Below, in pieces: positions 14,916 through 23,379 of a stretch of 64,000 nucleotides of DNA (position 1 is its first letter; every line of letters begins with the position of its first letter). Both the position numbers and the translations under genes were made by a program. This DNA is from an uncultured Phycisphaerales bacterium (lineage in GTDB: Bacteria; Planctomycetota; Phycisphaerae; Sedimentisphaerales; Anaerobacaceae). The notes below the pieces were generated by a model. That model had not been told where the DNA came from, searched no databases, and saw nothing but the letters and a program-made list of their open reading frames with translations. The stretch covers positions 66,419 through 130,418 of the forward strand of contig CALEZT010000088.1 of NCBI GenBank assembly GCA_937927975.1, in the 5' to 3' direction.

Positions 14916-16794
14916 ATCGGTTTGGTTCTCGCGGTCGATCGCCCCACGTCAGCGTCGAGGGGGCAAGAAAGTAGATCGGTTTCGACTGGGCCGCCGTGCT
15001 CGTCGACAGAAGCAGGTTGGCCATCTCGTGGCTCAAATCGGCGACAAGAATGGCGTCATAATCCACGCTCTCCAGATCCGCCAGGCGGTAACAGGGGAGA
15101 TGGTAGAACTTCCTCGCGGTCGCCGCCCCACGGACTTCGACAAAGCCGGCGATCCGGTCCAGCTCCAGTCCGAACACGTCGAAGAAGAAGAAATCCATCG
15201 CGTTCTTGCCGGTCCCGAGAATGATGATCTTTCGAGCCCGTCGAAGATCCGTTCCGAGCTGCTGGTAGTATTCCCGAGTCTGAGGCAAGTCCATGAAATG
15301 AAAGAAGTTCTTCTGATGACAGGCGGAACAACGGAAGGAGTACTCCACGACGCCCACGACGTCCTGCGTGCGGACAAGCTGCGTGTGCTGGATTCCGCAT
15401 CGATGGCAACGTCCGACGAGATGGATCTCGCGGCTGCCGTTGCCGCCGGGACGGGCCACCAGCGTCATATCCCGCGTGCGGAATTCACGGTACTGGAACG
15501 AGAGGTATCGCCGGACCTGCTTGTAGACCGACTCCAGGACCGTCCCGGACGGCATGTCGCTGATGTTGAAGTAGGACATCTCCGAGAGCGAGGGCGACCG
15601 CCATGGCCATTCTTTCATCCGATTCGTCATGTAGTCCCACTCGTCGCCGATCAGCCCCTTCTTGAGGGCCCGGACGTAGATCGGGGTACCGGGGTAGACG
15701 CCCACGAGTCCGAAATTGGCGTCCATCTTGTTCTCTATGACGAAATCGAACGTCTTCTTCAGATCCTCCTCCGTCTCGTCCTCGTTGGTCATCATAAACG
15801 GAGAATCCACCATCAGTCCGACCCGCCGGGCGGCGTCGAGCGTCCTCTTGAACTGATCCACGGAACACCCGCGTTTGAGGGTGGGCAGGATGTTCTCCGA
15901 CGCGCTCTCCAGACCGGCGCAGATCATGACACAGCCGGCATCCTTCATGATCGGCAGCAACTCGGTCGATTGGTCCATGCGGAAACAGCAGCTCCACGGT
16001 TTCCTCGGCCGGGTCTTCTTGTACTCCCGGCAAAACTCCAGAATGTCCTCGTTGCAGTCAAAGAAGATCTCAGTGGCGAACGTGATCCACTCGAACTGGT
16101 AGCGGCGATTCCATTGCTCGATTTCGCAAAGGATGTTCTCAATCCTGCGCGGCATGAACCGCCCGACGGTGGGCGAGCAGAAGCTGCATCCCCCCTTGCA
16201 GCCTCGCCCCGTCAGAACGGGCATCATCCGACCCAGCCCGGGAATGACGTGGTGACGGTAGGAGTCGATATAGCCTTGAAGGTCAATTGCCTCGTAGGCA
16301 GGCATGAAGTCTTCCTGATCCAGAGCCACGCGGCGGGGAGGATTCCGGACCACGTTCGCATCCGGACCCTTGAAAGCCAGCCCTGGAATGGACCCGTAGT
16401 CGGCGCCCGCGTGCAGCGCATGGAGAAGCTCGGGAAGACAGCGCTCGGCTTCTCCCACCACCGCAAAATCGACCGGCAGCTTGTCCAGGAGCAGATCCAT
16501 CCGAGCGTTCTTCGTGATGTTGCCCCCAAGAACGATCGGAGTCCGCAAAGACAGCGACCGAAGACGGGTCAGCATCTCGCGGAACCAGTTGATGCCATAG
16601 ACGAAGCCTCCTGTCCCCATGGCCAGGTATTCCCCTGCCGCCAGCTTACGCAGGTAGTGTTCGACGGGCAGGGCCGGCCGGCTCATGTCGAGAAAATCCG
16701 TTTGGATCTCCGCCTGCTTCAGACACGACAAGACATACCCCATGCCGATCGGGATGAACTGGAACGGGGGCTTGATCAGAAGGACTTTCTTCAT
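14842..16794 (-). CDS. B12-binding-type radical SAM protein with zinc ribbon and C-terminal nucleotide-fold domain
   Basis: This 650-residue protein has an N-terminal B12-binding-like region (KKVLLIKPPFQFIPIGMGY, VLGGNITKN) and a radical SAM core with GRGCKGGCSFC (near residues 196-204). A helical region follows. A Cys-rich ribbon (CHRCG, then CSAC) and a C-terminal domain starting KIIILGTGKNAMDFFFF, shaped like the sugar-nucleotide/CoA-binding folds, complete it. The latter pair is unusual among radical SAM proteins and suggests binding of a nucleotide-linked substrate. ATG 16794 overlaps the upstream stop (ATGA). The longer frame to 16893 is not needed. Confidence 0.8.
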   Translation of the reverse strand: MKKVLLIKPPFQFIPIGMGYVLSCLKQAEIQTDFLDMSRPALPVEHYLRKLAAGEYLAMGTGGFVYGINWFREMLTRLRSLSLRTPIVLGGNITKNARMDLLLDKLPVDFAVVGEAERCLPELLHALHAGADYGSIPGLAFKGPDANVVRNPPRRVALDQEDFMPAYEAIDLQGYIDSYRHHVIPGLGRMMPVLTGRGCKGGCSFCSPTVGRFMPRRIENILCEIEQWNRRYQFEWITFATEIFFDCNEDILEFCREYKKTRPRKPWSCCFRMDQSTELLPIMKDAGCVMICAGLESASENILPTLKRGCSVDQFKRTLDAARRVGLMVDSPFMMTNEDETEEDLKKTFDFVIENKMDANFGLVGVYPGTPIYVRALKKGLIGDEWDYMTNRMKEWPWRSPSLSEMSYFNISDMPSGTVLESVYKQVRRYLSFQYREFRTRDMTLVARPGGNGSREIHLVGRCHRCGIQHTQLVRTQDVVGVVEYSFRCSACHQKNFFHFMDLPQTREYYQQLGTDLRRARKIIILGTGKNAMDFFFFDVFGLELDRIAGFVEVRGAATARKFYHLPCYRLADLESVDYDAILVADLSHEMANLLLSTSTAAQSKPIYFLAPSTLTWGDRPREPNRYESESQDIPAERTAGRAPAASGCE

Positions 16795-17654
16795 CTTCGT
16801 TCTCCAGAGCCCTCGACTCGGGGCCGAGCGGTCACGCACAGATGCCACCCTCCCCATCGCTCCAGACGATGGAACAAAGCGTCCGGCATCCACCGGAACG
16901 GCCAGGCCTTGCGGTACTCGTACCGCTTGTACTCAGGGATGCTGTATGGGAAGATGTGCTCGACGCTCGCGGTCACCACCGAGAATCCATCGAGCAGACC
17001 CCGCACCGTCCTGCGAGAATAGCTGTATGTCACCGGACAGCCCGTCTGCGCCTCGGAATGGCGTGCGATCAACTCATCGAGCTTCCAGAAGGCCCCCTTG
17101 CCCTGCGTGAGCAATATCCACAGGACCTTGTAGGAGTAGCGATGGTACACCATCATCTTGAACACGCTCGCAGGTCCCGTGTATTTTCGAATCTGGGCGA
17201 TTACGTTCTCGGGACGCGGCGTATGGTGGATCACGCCGAACGAGTAGACCAGATCGTATGTGTCCAGTGGAACGACCTCCGACAGCCGCTCGGCGTCGGC
17301 CCGGCAGAACGTGATACGGTCCTGCAAATCGAAAACCGCCGCGCGTCTCCTGGCCAAACCGAGGGATTCTTCGGAGAGATCGACCGCTGTGACCTGTGCC
17401 CCAGCTCGCGCGAAGCGGATCGTGTCGGTCCCGATGCCGCAACCGATCTCCAGGACCTTCTTGCCGTTCCACCGCTCGAACTCGGCAAAACGAGGGATGT
17501 GCGGCTCCACAAAGTACTTGCGGGCCTCGACTTCATCGAAGAACTCCCGGGTCCCGACCGGTCTAGGTGAGTGCCGGATGTTGCACGGCCGGGCGTCCCA
17601 GTACCGGCGTACGTCGTCGACCGTCCGGGTGCGAAATGGCTGCGCCAACGTCAT
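16791..17654 (-). CDS. Class I SAM-dependent methyltransferase
   Basis: This 287-residue protein has motif I VLEIGCGIGTDTIRFA, an acidic strand-2 end (VTAVDLSEESL), and a motif IV region LVYSFGVIHHTP with the conserved Asn/His pattern of Methyltransf_11. The N-terminus VRRYWDARPCNIRHS and EVEARKYFVEPHI resembles a family of methyltransferases found in polysaccharide and glycan clusters. The C-terminal extension (about 90 residues) is helical. The 5' end overlaps the UDP-sugar dehydrogenase 3' end by 92 bases. The acceptor is unknown. Confidence 0.85.
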   Translation of the reverse strand: MTLAQPFRTRTVDDVRRYWDARPCNIRHSPRPVGTREFFDEVEARKYFVEPHIPRFAEFERWNGKKVLEIGCGIGTDTIRFARAGAQVTAVDLSEESLGLARRRAAVFDLQDRITFCRADAERLSEVVPLDTYDLVYSFGVIHHTPRPENVIAQIRKYTGPASVFKMMVYHRYSYKVLWILLTQGKGAFWKLDELIARHSEAQTGCPVTYSYSRRTVRGLLDGFSVVTASVEHIFPYSIPEYKRYEYRKAWPFRWMPDALFHRLERWGGWHLCVTARPRVEGSGERR

Positions 17655-19023
17655 ACAAGATTCTCCCAGAAGTCTGCGCCGCGGTCCCGAACGCGCGATA
17701 CTCGAATTTCCGGAACGAGGCGTTGCGGTAGATGCGCCAGCAATCGATCAGAAGCGGAAGAGGCCCGACTCGATCCTCCAGTCGCCCGATGTCCAGTTGG
17801 CTGTACTGCGGCCACGGCGTCAGCATGACCACAACCGAGGCGTTCGCGACCGCTTCGTACGGGCACTCGCAGCAGACGCCGCGTCCCTTGAGGACCTCCG
17901 AGGCGTTCGACAGGGCCTTCGGATCGTGCATCCGAACGACATAGCCGGCGTCGAGGAGCTTACGCGCCAGCACGACGGGCTGCGACTCCTCGACGATGTG
18001 GGTTCCCGGCTTGTAGGAAAGGCCCAGCAGCGAGACCGACGACCCGGGCAGCGCGTGCTCGCCGACCATGGCGAGCAGCCGGTCGACGATTTCCCGATTC
18101 ACCTCCACCACCCTGGGACTGAGATGCGCCCACGTCCCGGCGTCCTCGGCGCATCGCTGGAACGCCAGGTTGTCCCTCGGAAAGCAGGGGCCGCCGAAAC
18201 CGAGGCCCCCTTTGAGATACTTGCGTCCCACCCTTGCGTCGGCTCCGATCGCGGTGGTCACGACGTCCACGTCCGCCCCGGGAATCCGCTCGCAGATCGC
18301 CGCCAGTTCGTTGGCGAAGCTGATCTTCATCGTCACGTAGCAGTTGAGGCTCAGCTTGGTGATCTCGGCGTTGGTCAGATTCATCACCGCGTGGTAGGGA
18401 TCGCTCTCGACGACCGAGGAATACAACGCTCTGGCGGTCTGAGCGGACCGGTCGTCCGAGGCCCCGATCAACAGCAGGTCGGGATGAAGAAAGTCGTGAA
18501 TCACCGAACCCAAAGCCACGAATTCGGGGTTGTAGAGCAGCCCGAAATCCCGCCCGCACACCTTGCCCGTCAGCGACTCCAGCAGAGGCGCAAAGACCCG
18601 CTCGCATGTGCCGGGCATGACCGTGGAGACGACCCCGACGACGTGAAACGAGTTCTTGGCACGCAGGGCCGGCGCGATCCGCGTCAGAACCGCCTCCACC
18701 GAAGCGTTGGAGAACCGCCCGTCCGGATTGCTGGGGGTGGGAACCGTAATCATCGTGATGTCGCTGCTGCGGACCGCATGGCCGTAGTCCGTCGTGAACT
18801 CCATGTTGTGCCGACATCGGTCGAGAAGTTCAGCCAGGTGCGGTTCGTCGATCGGACAGAAGCCTGCGTTCAAGGCATCGACGTGGGAGTCGCTGGAATC
18901 GACGCCGACCACGCGATGCCCTTTTGCCGCGAAGCAGGCCGCCGAGCAGAGTCCAAGCTTACCCAGGCCGACCGAGGAGACCGTGAGTTGATGATTCGTC
19001 GCAGAGGAGCCGGGATTTGCCAT
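17563..19023 (-). CDS. UDP-glucose/GDP-mannose dehydrogenase family protein
   Basis: The N-terminal NAD-binding motif is VGLGKLG (residues 18-24). The catalytic Cys lies in GFGGPCFPRDN (about residue 280), and a second Rossmann-like domain begins VSLLGLSYKPGTH. Length (486 residues) and motif order fit enzymes that oxidise UDP-sugar C6 to a uronic acid. AGGA eight bases before ATG 19023 supports this start rather than 19056. The last 50 or so residues are a low-homology tail that overlaps the next gene by 92 bases, so the 3' end may have lost its original stop. It should supply an acidic sugar to the cluster. Confidence 0.9.
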   Translation of the reverse strand: MANPGSSATNHQLTVSSVGLGKLGLCSAACFAAKGHRVVGVDSSDSHVDALNAGFCPIDEPHLAELLDRCRHNMEFTTDYGHAVRSSDITMITVPTPSNPDGRFSNASVEAVLTRIAPALRAKNSFHVVGVVSTVMPGTCERVFAPLLESLTGKVCGRDFGLLYNPEFVALGSVIHDFLHPDLLLIGASDDRSAQTARALYSSVVESDPYHAVMNLTNAEITKLSLNCYVTMKISFANELAAICERIPGADVDVVTTAIGADARVGRKYLKGGLGFGGPCFPRDNLAFQRCAEDAGTWAHLSPRVVEVNREIVDRLLAMVGEHALPGSSVSLLGLSYKPGTHIVEESQPVVLARKLLDAGYVVRMHDPKALSNASEVLKGRGVCCECPYEAVANASVVVMLTPWPQYSQLDIGRLEDRVGPLPLLIDCWRIYRNASFRKFEYRAFGTAAQTSGRILYDVGAAISHPDGRRRTPVLGRPAVQHPALT

Positions 19024-19039
19024 AATCGATATCCTGTGT

Positions 19040-19378
19040 TCAACGATCCATTCCATAGGCGCCGATGGCCCGTTTGACCTGACGCAGTTGTTTCAGTTTG
19101 CTTTGCACGTCGGCCTGTTCGGCCTGGAGCATCAGCGTCAGTTCATCGTACGACCGCTTCAAATCGCGCCGCCGGGTTTTGGAGATGGCCGCCGCGCCCG
19201 CCTCGTGGCCTGTAATTCCCGCCACGACCGCGTTGGTCTGTTCACCCAACGACTCGACCCGCGAGAAGTCCCCTTTCCGCACGGCCTCCAGTTGCTCCTT
19301 CAACAAGCAGCACAGACGGATCGCCAGATCCTCGACTTCCCGTCCGACATCCTGTCTGCCCCCGCCATGCGCCGTCAT
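19040..19378 (-). CDS. Small coiled-coil protein, FlgN/FliT-like chaperone candidate
   Basis: This 112-residue, largely helical protein has heptad-rich stretches (LAIRLCCLLKEQLEAVRKGD and a Lys/Arg/Gln-rich C-terminus). No catalytic motifs are visible. It has the size and helical composition of flagellar export chaperones such as FlgN or FliT and lies at the junction between the sugar cluster and the flagellar genes. A separate, better FlgN candidate exists near 26.6 kb, so this one may serve another secreted substrate. The start overlaps the upstream TPR gene stop (ATGA). Confidence 0.6.
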   Translation of the reverse strand: MTAHGGGRQDVGREVEDLAIRLCCLLKEQLEAVRKGDFSRVESLGEQTNAVVAGITGHEAGAAAISKTRRRDLKRSYDELTLMLQAEQADVQSKLKQLRQVKRAIGAYGMDR

Positions 19379-19998
19379 GTCTGTCCTGCCCCCGCCAGCG
19401 TGTGCTCGACCTCTTCGAGCAGATTCGCGGCGTCCCGATTCGTCGGTTCCAGCACCAGCAAATCCTGAAGCGTGCCCTTGGCCAGTTCGGTCTGACCATC
19501 CTTGAGATACAGGGCCGACAGTGCGAACATCACGGAGGTGTCGCCCGGATGCATCTGGAGATACACCTGGAGATAGTAGATCACCTTCGCGAAAGAGCCC
19601 ATCTCACACGAGACCTGGAACAACCCCAGCAGGGCCGTGATGTTGTTGTTGTCCAGTTCGAGCGACTTCATGTAGAGATCGAACGACTGCGGGAAATCGC
19701 GGCGCTGCTGGGCCACCATCGCCAGGCCGGTGTAGGCCTTGGCGCACCGCGGATCGAGCCGACAGGCGACCCGGAACGCGATCTCCGCGTCCTCCAGCCT
19801 GGCCTCCTGGAGGGCGGCGACGCCCAAGCCCACATACGGTCCCGGCTCGTCGGGTCCCAGCGCCGCAGCCTTCTCGTAGCAGCGGTGGGCCTGGCTGTAG
19901 TTGCCGACCGACGTGTAGCAATCCCCCAGCTCCTGCAACACTTCATAGTGCTGCGTCAGTTTGTGCCTTTCGACTTCGTTGGCGTTCATGCTATCCAT
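19375..19998 (-). CDS. TPR protein
   Basis: This 207-residue soluble protein is made of tetratricopeptide repeats (YTSVGNYSQAHRCYEKAAAL, LARLDPRCAKAYTGLAMVA-like, LELDNNNITALLGLFQ, MHPGDTSVMFALSALYL). There is no signal peptide. The ATG at 19998 was chosen over a GTG at 20025 because that GTG overlaps the glycosyltransferase stop. The role could be scaffold or adaptor for the glycosyltransferase machinery immediately upstream, which also carries TPR-like repeats. Confidence 0.8.
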   Translation of the reverse strand: MDSMNANEVERHKLTQHYEVLQELGDCYTSVGNYSQAHRCYEKAAALGPDEPGPYVGLGVAALQEARLEDAEIAFRVACRLDPRCAKAYTGLAMVAQQRRDFPQSFDLYMKSLELDNNNITALLGLFQVSCEMGSFAKVIYYLQVYLQMHPGDTSVMFALSALYLKDGQTELAKGTLQDLLVLEPTNRDAANLLEEVEHTLAGAGQT

Positions 19999-20011
19999 AC
20001 TGGTTGCAGTC

Positions 20012-21661
20012 CTAAACTCCCCCACGGGTCTGCTCGTATTGCATCCGGGCTTGGGGTTGCGGCGGTCCCGGCTCTTTGGCGTCCGAAAGCCCTTGCTCGG
20101 CCTGCCGGAGAAGCTCGATCGCCCCGGCGAAATCCCGCTGCCGCCGACGCACCTTCGCTTCCAGCAACAGCGTGTCGACCGCCGGACGCAACCGATTGAC
20201 CTCGCGGCTCAATCGACCCGCCTGGGCGCGGTCGCCCGCCTCGAAGTACGCACGGGCCGCCATCGTTTTCATCCACAACTCATTGCCGTATTGCCTGCCC
20301 ATCCTCTCGAACAATCGGGCCGCCAGCGTCCAGTCCCCTTCCGCCTCGGCCAGCTTGCCCTGCCGGAGCAGCTCGTCGAACTGGAAGGGCAGTTCCTCCA
20401 GACTGGGACTTCGCAGCCGAACCCCGAAGGCCGCCAGGGAACCCTCGATCGACAGGTGCGGATAAGCCGCTCGAGCCTGCTCCAGTTCGGACCGCCGCAC
20501 GACGGCGCCCCACCGGCCCGGTTCGCATCCAGCCAACAGGAAACCCTCACGGTCCTCACGACTCTGCAGGATGGCGTGCACCGCGTCCTCCACCCACATG
20601 TCTTCGACGGGAATCCCCATCGAGACAACCGCCACATGTTGTCCCTGGGCCTTTTGCAGTGCTGCGTCCACGCGTTCATCCACCGAACTTCGGGGATCCA
20701 CGGGAACACACACCACGTTGGGCATCTCGATGTCCAGCCTCGCCAGATCCGCCGGCGGAAGCGGAAGATAGAGCTGATAAGGGTAGAACGTATGCCGCCA
20801 TATCCGCATGAGCGTCTGCCCGACTTCATGATTCAGTCGGTCCAAGGCCATGATGATGGCCAGTTCGCCCATCCTGGGCCAGGGCTTCGGCGGGTTCTTC
20901 GTCCGAATCGCCAGTACGTTGCGGAGGTAGTCTTCGGAATCCCTCCGCCGCACGTCCGAGATGCGGTCCGAGTTCTTGAGCGGACAGTAGAATTCCCCGG
21001 TAATCGACAGGACGTGATGAAAGTCCGAGAAGAACGCCGTGCGGCGGTTGATATCCCAATCGATCAGGATGTTGAGGTTCTCGGAGTACGGACCGGTCTT
21101 GTCGAGCAGGTCCCGACGATGCATCAGCGAGACGTGCAGGACGTGATTGAAATACAGCATGAGAAACCGGTCGAAATCCCTGCTGATCTCCACGTGCTTG
21201 CTCAGGACGACCCGCTCGCCGCCAGGCCGGACCTCGCAGTAGACGCGGTACAGATCGCTGTAGGCCGCATGGGAATCGGTCTGTGTCTCCAGGGCGCGGA
21301 CCAGCGTTTCGACATGGTGGGGATACCATGCGTCGTCGTCGTCCAGATAGGCGACGTATCGGCCCTGGGCTTTGGACAGCGCCTCGTTGAGCGAATGAGG
21401 CTTGCCTCGGTTCTCCTTCCTGTCGATGAAGACGATCCGAGAATCGCGGAACGAGCGGACCACGTCGGCGACGTCCTCGCCCCCGTCGCGGATGACGAAG
21501 ATCTCCAGATCGCGGTAAGTCTGCGACAGGGCGCTGGTCAGAGCGCCGGCCAGATACCGCCGCCGGTTGAACGTCGGCATCAGCACGGACACCAGCGGAC
21601 CCCGTGCGTCTCCCCCGTTGGGGCGGAGCCGACCTGTCGTATCTGCGAAAGAGTTCGTCAT
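20012..21661 (-). CDS. Family 2 glycosyltransferase with TPR-like C-terminus
   Basis: Residues about 22-250 form a GT-A glycosyltransferase: VSVLMPTFNRRRYL at the nucleotide-binding strand and AYLDDDDAWYP with the metal-binding acidic motif. The remaining roughly 250 residues contain helical repeats (LARLFERMGRQYGN, ARAYFEAGDRAQAGRLSREV), of TPR type. No transmembrane segment is seen. This domain pairing recurs in planctomycete and other flagellin-modification loci. It lies next to flagellar genes and a sugar cluster, so flagellar glycosylation is likely but not proven. Confidence 0.87.
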   Translation of the reverse strand: MTNSFADTTGRLRPNGGDARGPLVSVLMPTFNRRRYLAGALTSALSQTYRDLEIFVIRDGGEDVADVVRSFRDSRIVFIDRKENRGKPHSLNEALSKAQGRYVAYLDDDDAWYPHHVETLVRALETQTDSHAAYSDLYRVYCEVRPGGERVVLSKHVEISRDFDRFLMLYFNHVLHVSLMHRRDLLDKTGPYSENLNILIDWDINRRTAFFSDFHHVLSITGEFYCPLKNSDRISDVRRRDSEDYLRNVLAIRTKNPPKPWPRMGELAIIMALDRLNHEVGQTLMRIWRHTFYPYQLYLPLPPADLARLDIEMPNVVCVPVDPRSSVDERVDAALQKAQGQHVAVVSMGIPVEDMWVEDAVHAILQSREDREGFLLAGCEPGRWGAVVRRSELEQARAAYPHLSIEGSLAAFGVRLRSPSLEELPFQFDELLRQGKLAEAEGDWTLAARLFERMGRQYGNELWMKTMAARAYFEAGDRAQAGRLSREVNRLRPAVDTLLLEAKVRRRQRDFAGAIELLRQAEQGLSDAKEPGPPQPQARMQYEQTRGGV

Positions 21662-21682
21662 CGCTCGTACAACCGCAACCTG

Positions 21683-23194
21683 TCAGGGCGTCGCCCGTCG
21701 CGTCTCGCGAGGCGATCGCCGGGTGGAAACCTCACACGAGACCTCGCCCGCAACGCGTCCGGGCCTGGATTCGATCTCGGTCTCGATCTGCTGGAGAATG
21801 CCGTTGACCCGGTTCAACTGCTGATCGAGCGGATATCGCTGCTCCACGAACCGGCGATACTGCTCCGGCTCATACTCGCGAGCCAACACGTGTTCGCAGA
21901 ACTGCTCGGCGATGTTGAACAGGTGCTTGGGAGGGAACAGCTTGTCGGCCCCCGGGAAGTTGTGAACGATGGGCTTCAGGCCGCAAGCCATGCCCGCCAA
22001 CAGGGCCTCGATCTGGTCTTCTCCGATGCCGCAGGCGACGATGTAATGCTTGTCGCTGAGCCAGCCGTTCAGTTCGCCGTACGAGGGCTCGAACGTGATG
22101 ACGTCGGTCAAGTCCAACGTGCGGACCATATGACGGACGTACTGCTCCAGGATAGGGCTCTCGAACGAACCCGCGAACGACAGCCGGTATCCTGGGTCGA
22201 GGTAGTGCAGCTTCTGCATGCACTGAACCAGAAACGCGGGATTGGCCTGCATGGTCAGACAGCCGATGCAGGCGAGGTTCTTGCCCCGCTCCCGCCGGCG
22301 AAGCGCATACCGTTCGAGGTTGACGCCGTTGGGCACAACGACCAGTCGAGTTCGATTGTGAATGTCCGGCACCTGCTCGACCAGAACCTCCTCCACCGCG
22401 GAACTGCCGATCTGAACCAGGATGCTGACGTTCTCCCATCGCACGTCCTTGGCCCATCGATCGCACAGGTCCGATCTCCGAACGCTGACGACAATCCGGG
22501 CATCGCCTCTGAGCCTGGAGGCCTCCACAGCCATCGGTCCGCCCCCGTCGAACCAGGCGATGTCGCTCCATCGCAACAGGCTGGCCATGGCGTCGTGAGA
22601 AGCGTCGGACTCGGACACCAAGCCAAGACCCTGATAGTATTCGGTCTGGAACCGTTCCTGCACGAATTCGCAGATCTCGGCCAACACCCCGTCCCCCCCG
22701 GCGCCGGCGCGGAAGAACGCCACTTTGGGCCGCTTGCTGCGGATCACCTCGAGCATCGGCGTAAGCACTTCCTGCTCGGGCCACAGGCGACGAGACCGAA
22801 GCAGCACGTCGATGGCCAGACCCGCCCTCCCCTGATCCAGGAGCAACGTGGCGGTTCGGTTCAGCACGTCGATGCTCAGAATGCCCAACTGCTCCATGGA
22901 GTCGAACAACGCAACGGCCTCCGCGGCTCGCCCGCCGGCCAGATAAGCCTCCACCAGATTCCACACGATCTCCGCGCTGTCGGCCTTGACGCTTCGCGCC
23001 TTGATCAGACAGCCGATCGCGTCCTCAGTCTGCCCCAGGCAATGCAGGATCGCGCCGGCATCGTTGAGGGCCTGAGGATCATTCGGCGCCAGGCGCAGGT
23101 GCTCGCGGATGCAGTGGAGCCCTTCCTGGTGCCGGCCGGCCGTGGCCAGTTCCAGTCCCCGTTGATAATGGTTCAAACCCGTCTGAGTCGTCAT
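21683..23194 (-). CDS. Glycosyltransferase (GT-B type) with N-terminal TPR
   Basis: The first 130 residues or so are TPR-like (LNHYQRGLELATAGRHQEGL, LAPNDPQALNDAGAIL). A GT-B domain follows, with VVPNGVNLERYA and, near the C-terminus, a GEDQIEALLAGMACGLKP segment of the glycosyl-acceptor/donor GT4-like type. ATG 23194 sits after AAGGGAG at good spacing, so a longer frame is not used. Together with the preceding GT2 it forms a two-enzyme glycosyltransferase set beside flgL. Confidence 0.83.
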   Translation of the reverse strand: MTTQTGLNHYQRGLELATAGRHQEGLHCIREHLRLAPNDPQALNDAGAILHCLGQTEDAIGCLIKARSVKADSAEIVWNLVEAYLAGGRAAEAVALFDSMEQLGILSIDVLNRTATLLLDQGRAGLAIDVLLRSRRLWPEQEVLTPMLEVIRSKRPKVAFFRAGAGGDGVLAEICEFVQERFQTEYYQGLGLVSESDASHDAMASLLRWSDIAWFDGGGPMAVEASRLRGDARIVVSVRRSDLCDRWAKDVRWENVSILVQIGSSAVEEVLVEQVPDIHNRTRLVVVPNGVNLERYALRRRERGKNLACIGCLTMQANPAFLVQCMQKLHYLDPGYRLSFAGSFESPILEQYVRHMVRTLDLTDVITFEPSYGELNGWLSDKHYIVACGIGEDQIEALLAGMACGLKPIVHNFPGADKLFPPKHLFNIAEQFCEHVLAREYEPEQYRRFVEQRYPLDQQLNRVNGILQQIETEIESRPGRVAGEVSCEVSTRRSPRETRRATP

Positions 23195-23220
23195 CCCTTG
23201 TGCTCCCTTCTTGGCAACTG

Positions 23221-23286
23221 TCACAGGACGATCAGTATCCGCCCCAGTACTGCAAACCGCATGCCGACCCCAGAAAATGCGATCAT
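23221..23286 (-). CDS. Possible 21-residue peptide upstream of the glycosyltransferase
   Basis: A very strong Shine-Dalgarno (GGGAGGATTC before ATG 23286) opens a short frame encoding a hydrophobic-basic peptide beginning MIAFSGVG and ending ILIVL. It lies in the 185-base gap between flgL and the GT-B gene. It could be a leader peptide or an unrelated match; nothing confirms expression. Confidence 0.3.
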   Translation of the reverse strand: MIAFSGVGMRFAVLGRILIVL

Positions 23287-23379
23287 GAATCCTCCCGCGG
23301 CGGCCTCCCTCTTCTCCGCTGGATAGAAATCACACGCCCGCGTATGCAAACCAGTCGGCCCTCGAACCAAACCCCGCCG

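Noticed and set aside
19024..19056. Upstream start for the UDP-sugar dehydrogenase
   Set aside because: The ATG at 19023 has an AGGA site, while the 19056 start overlaps the previous gene and adds unmatched residues.
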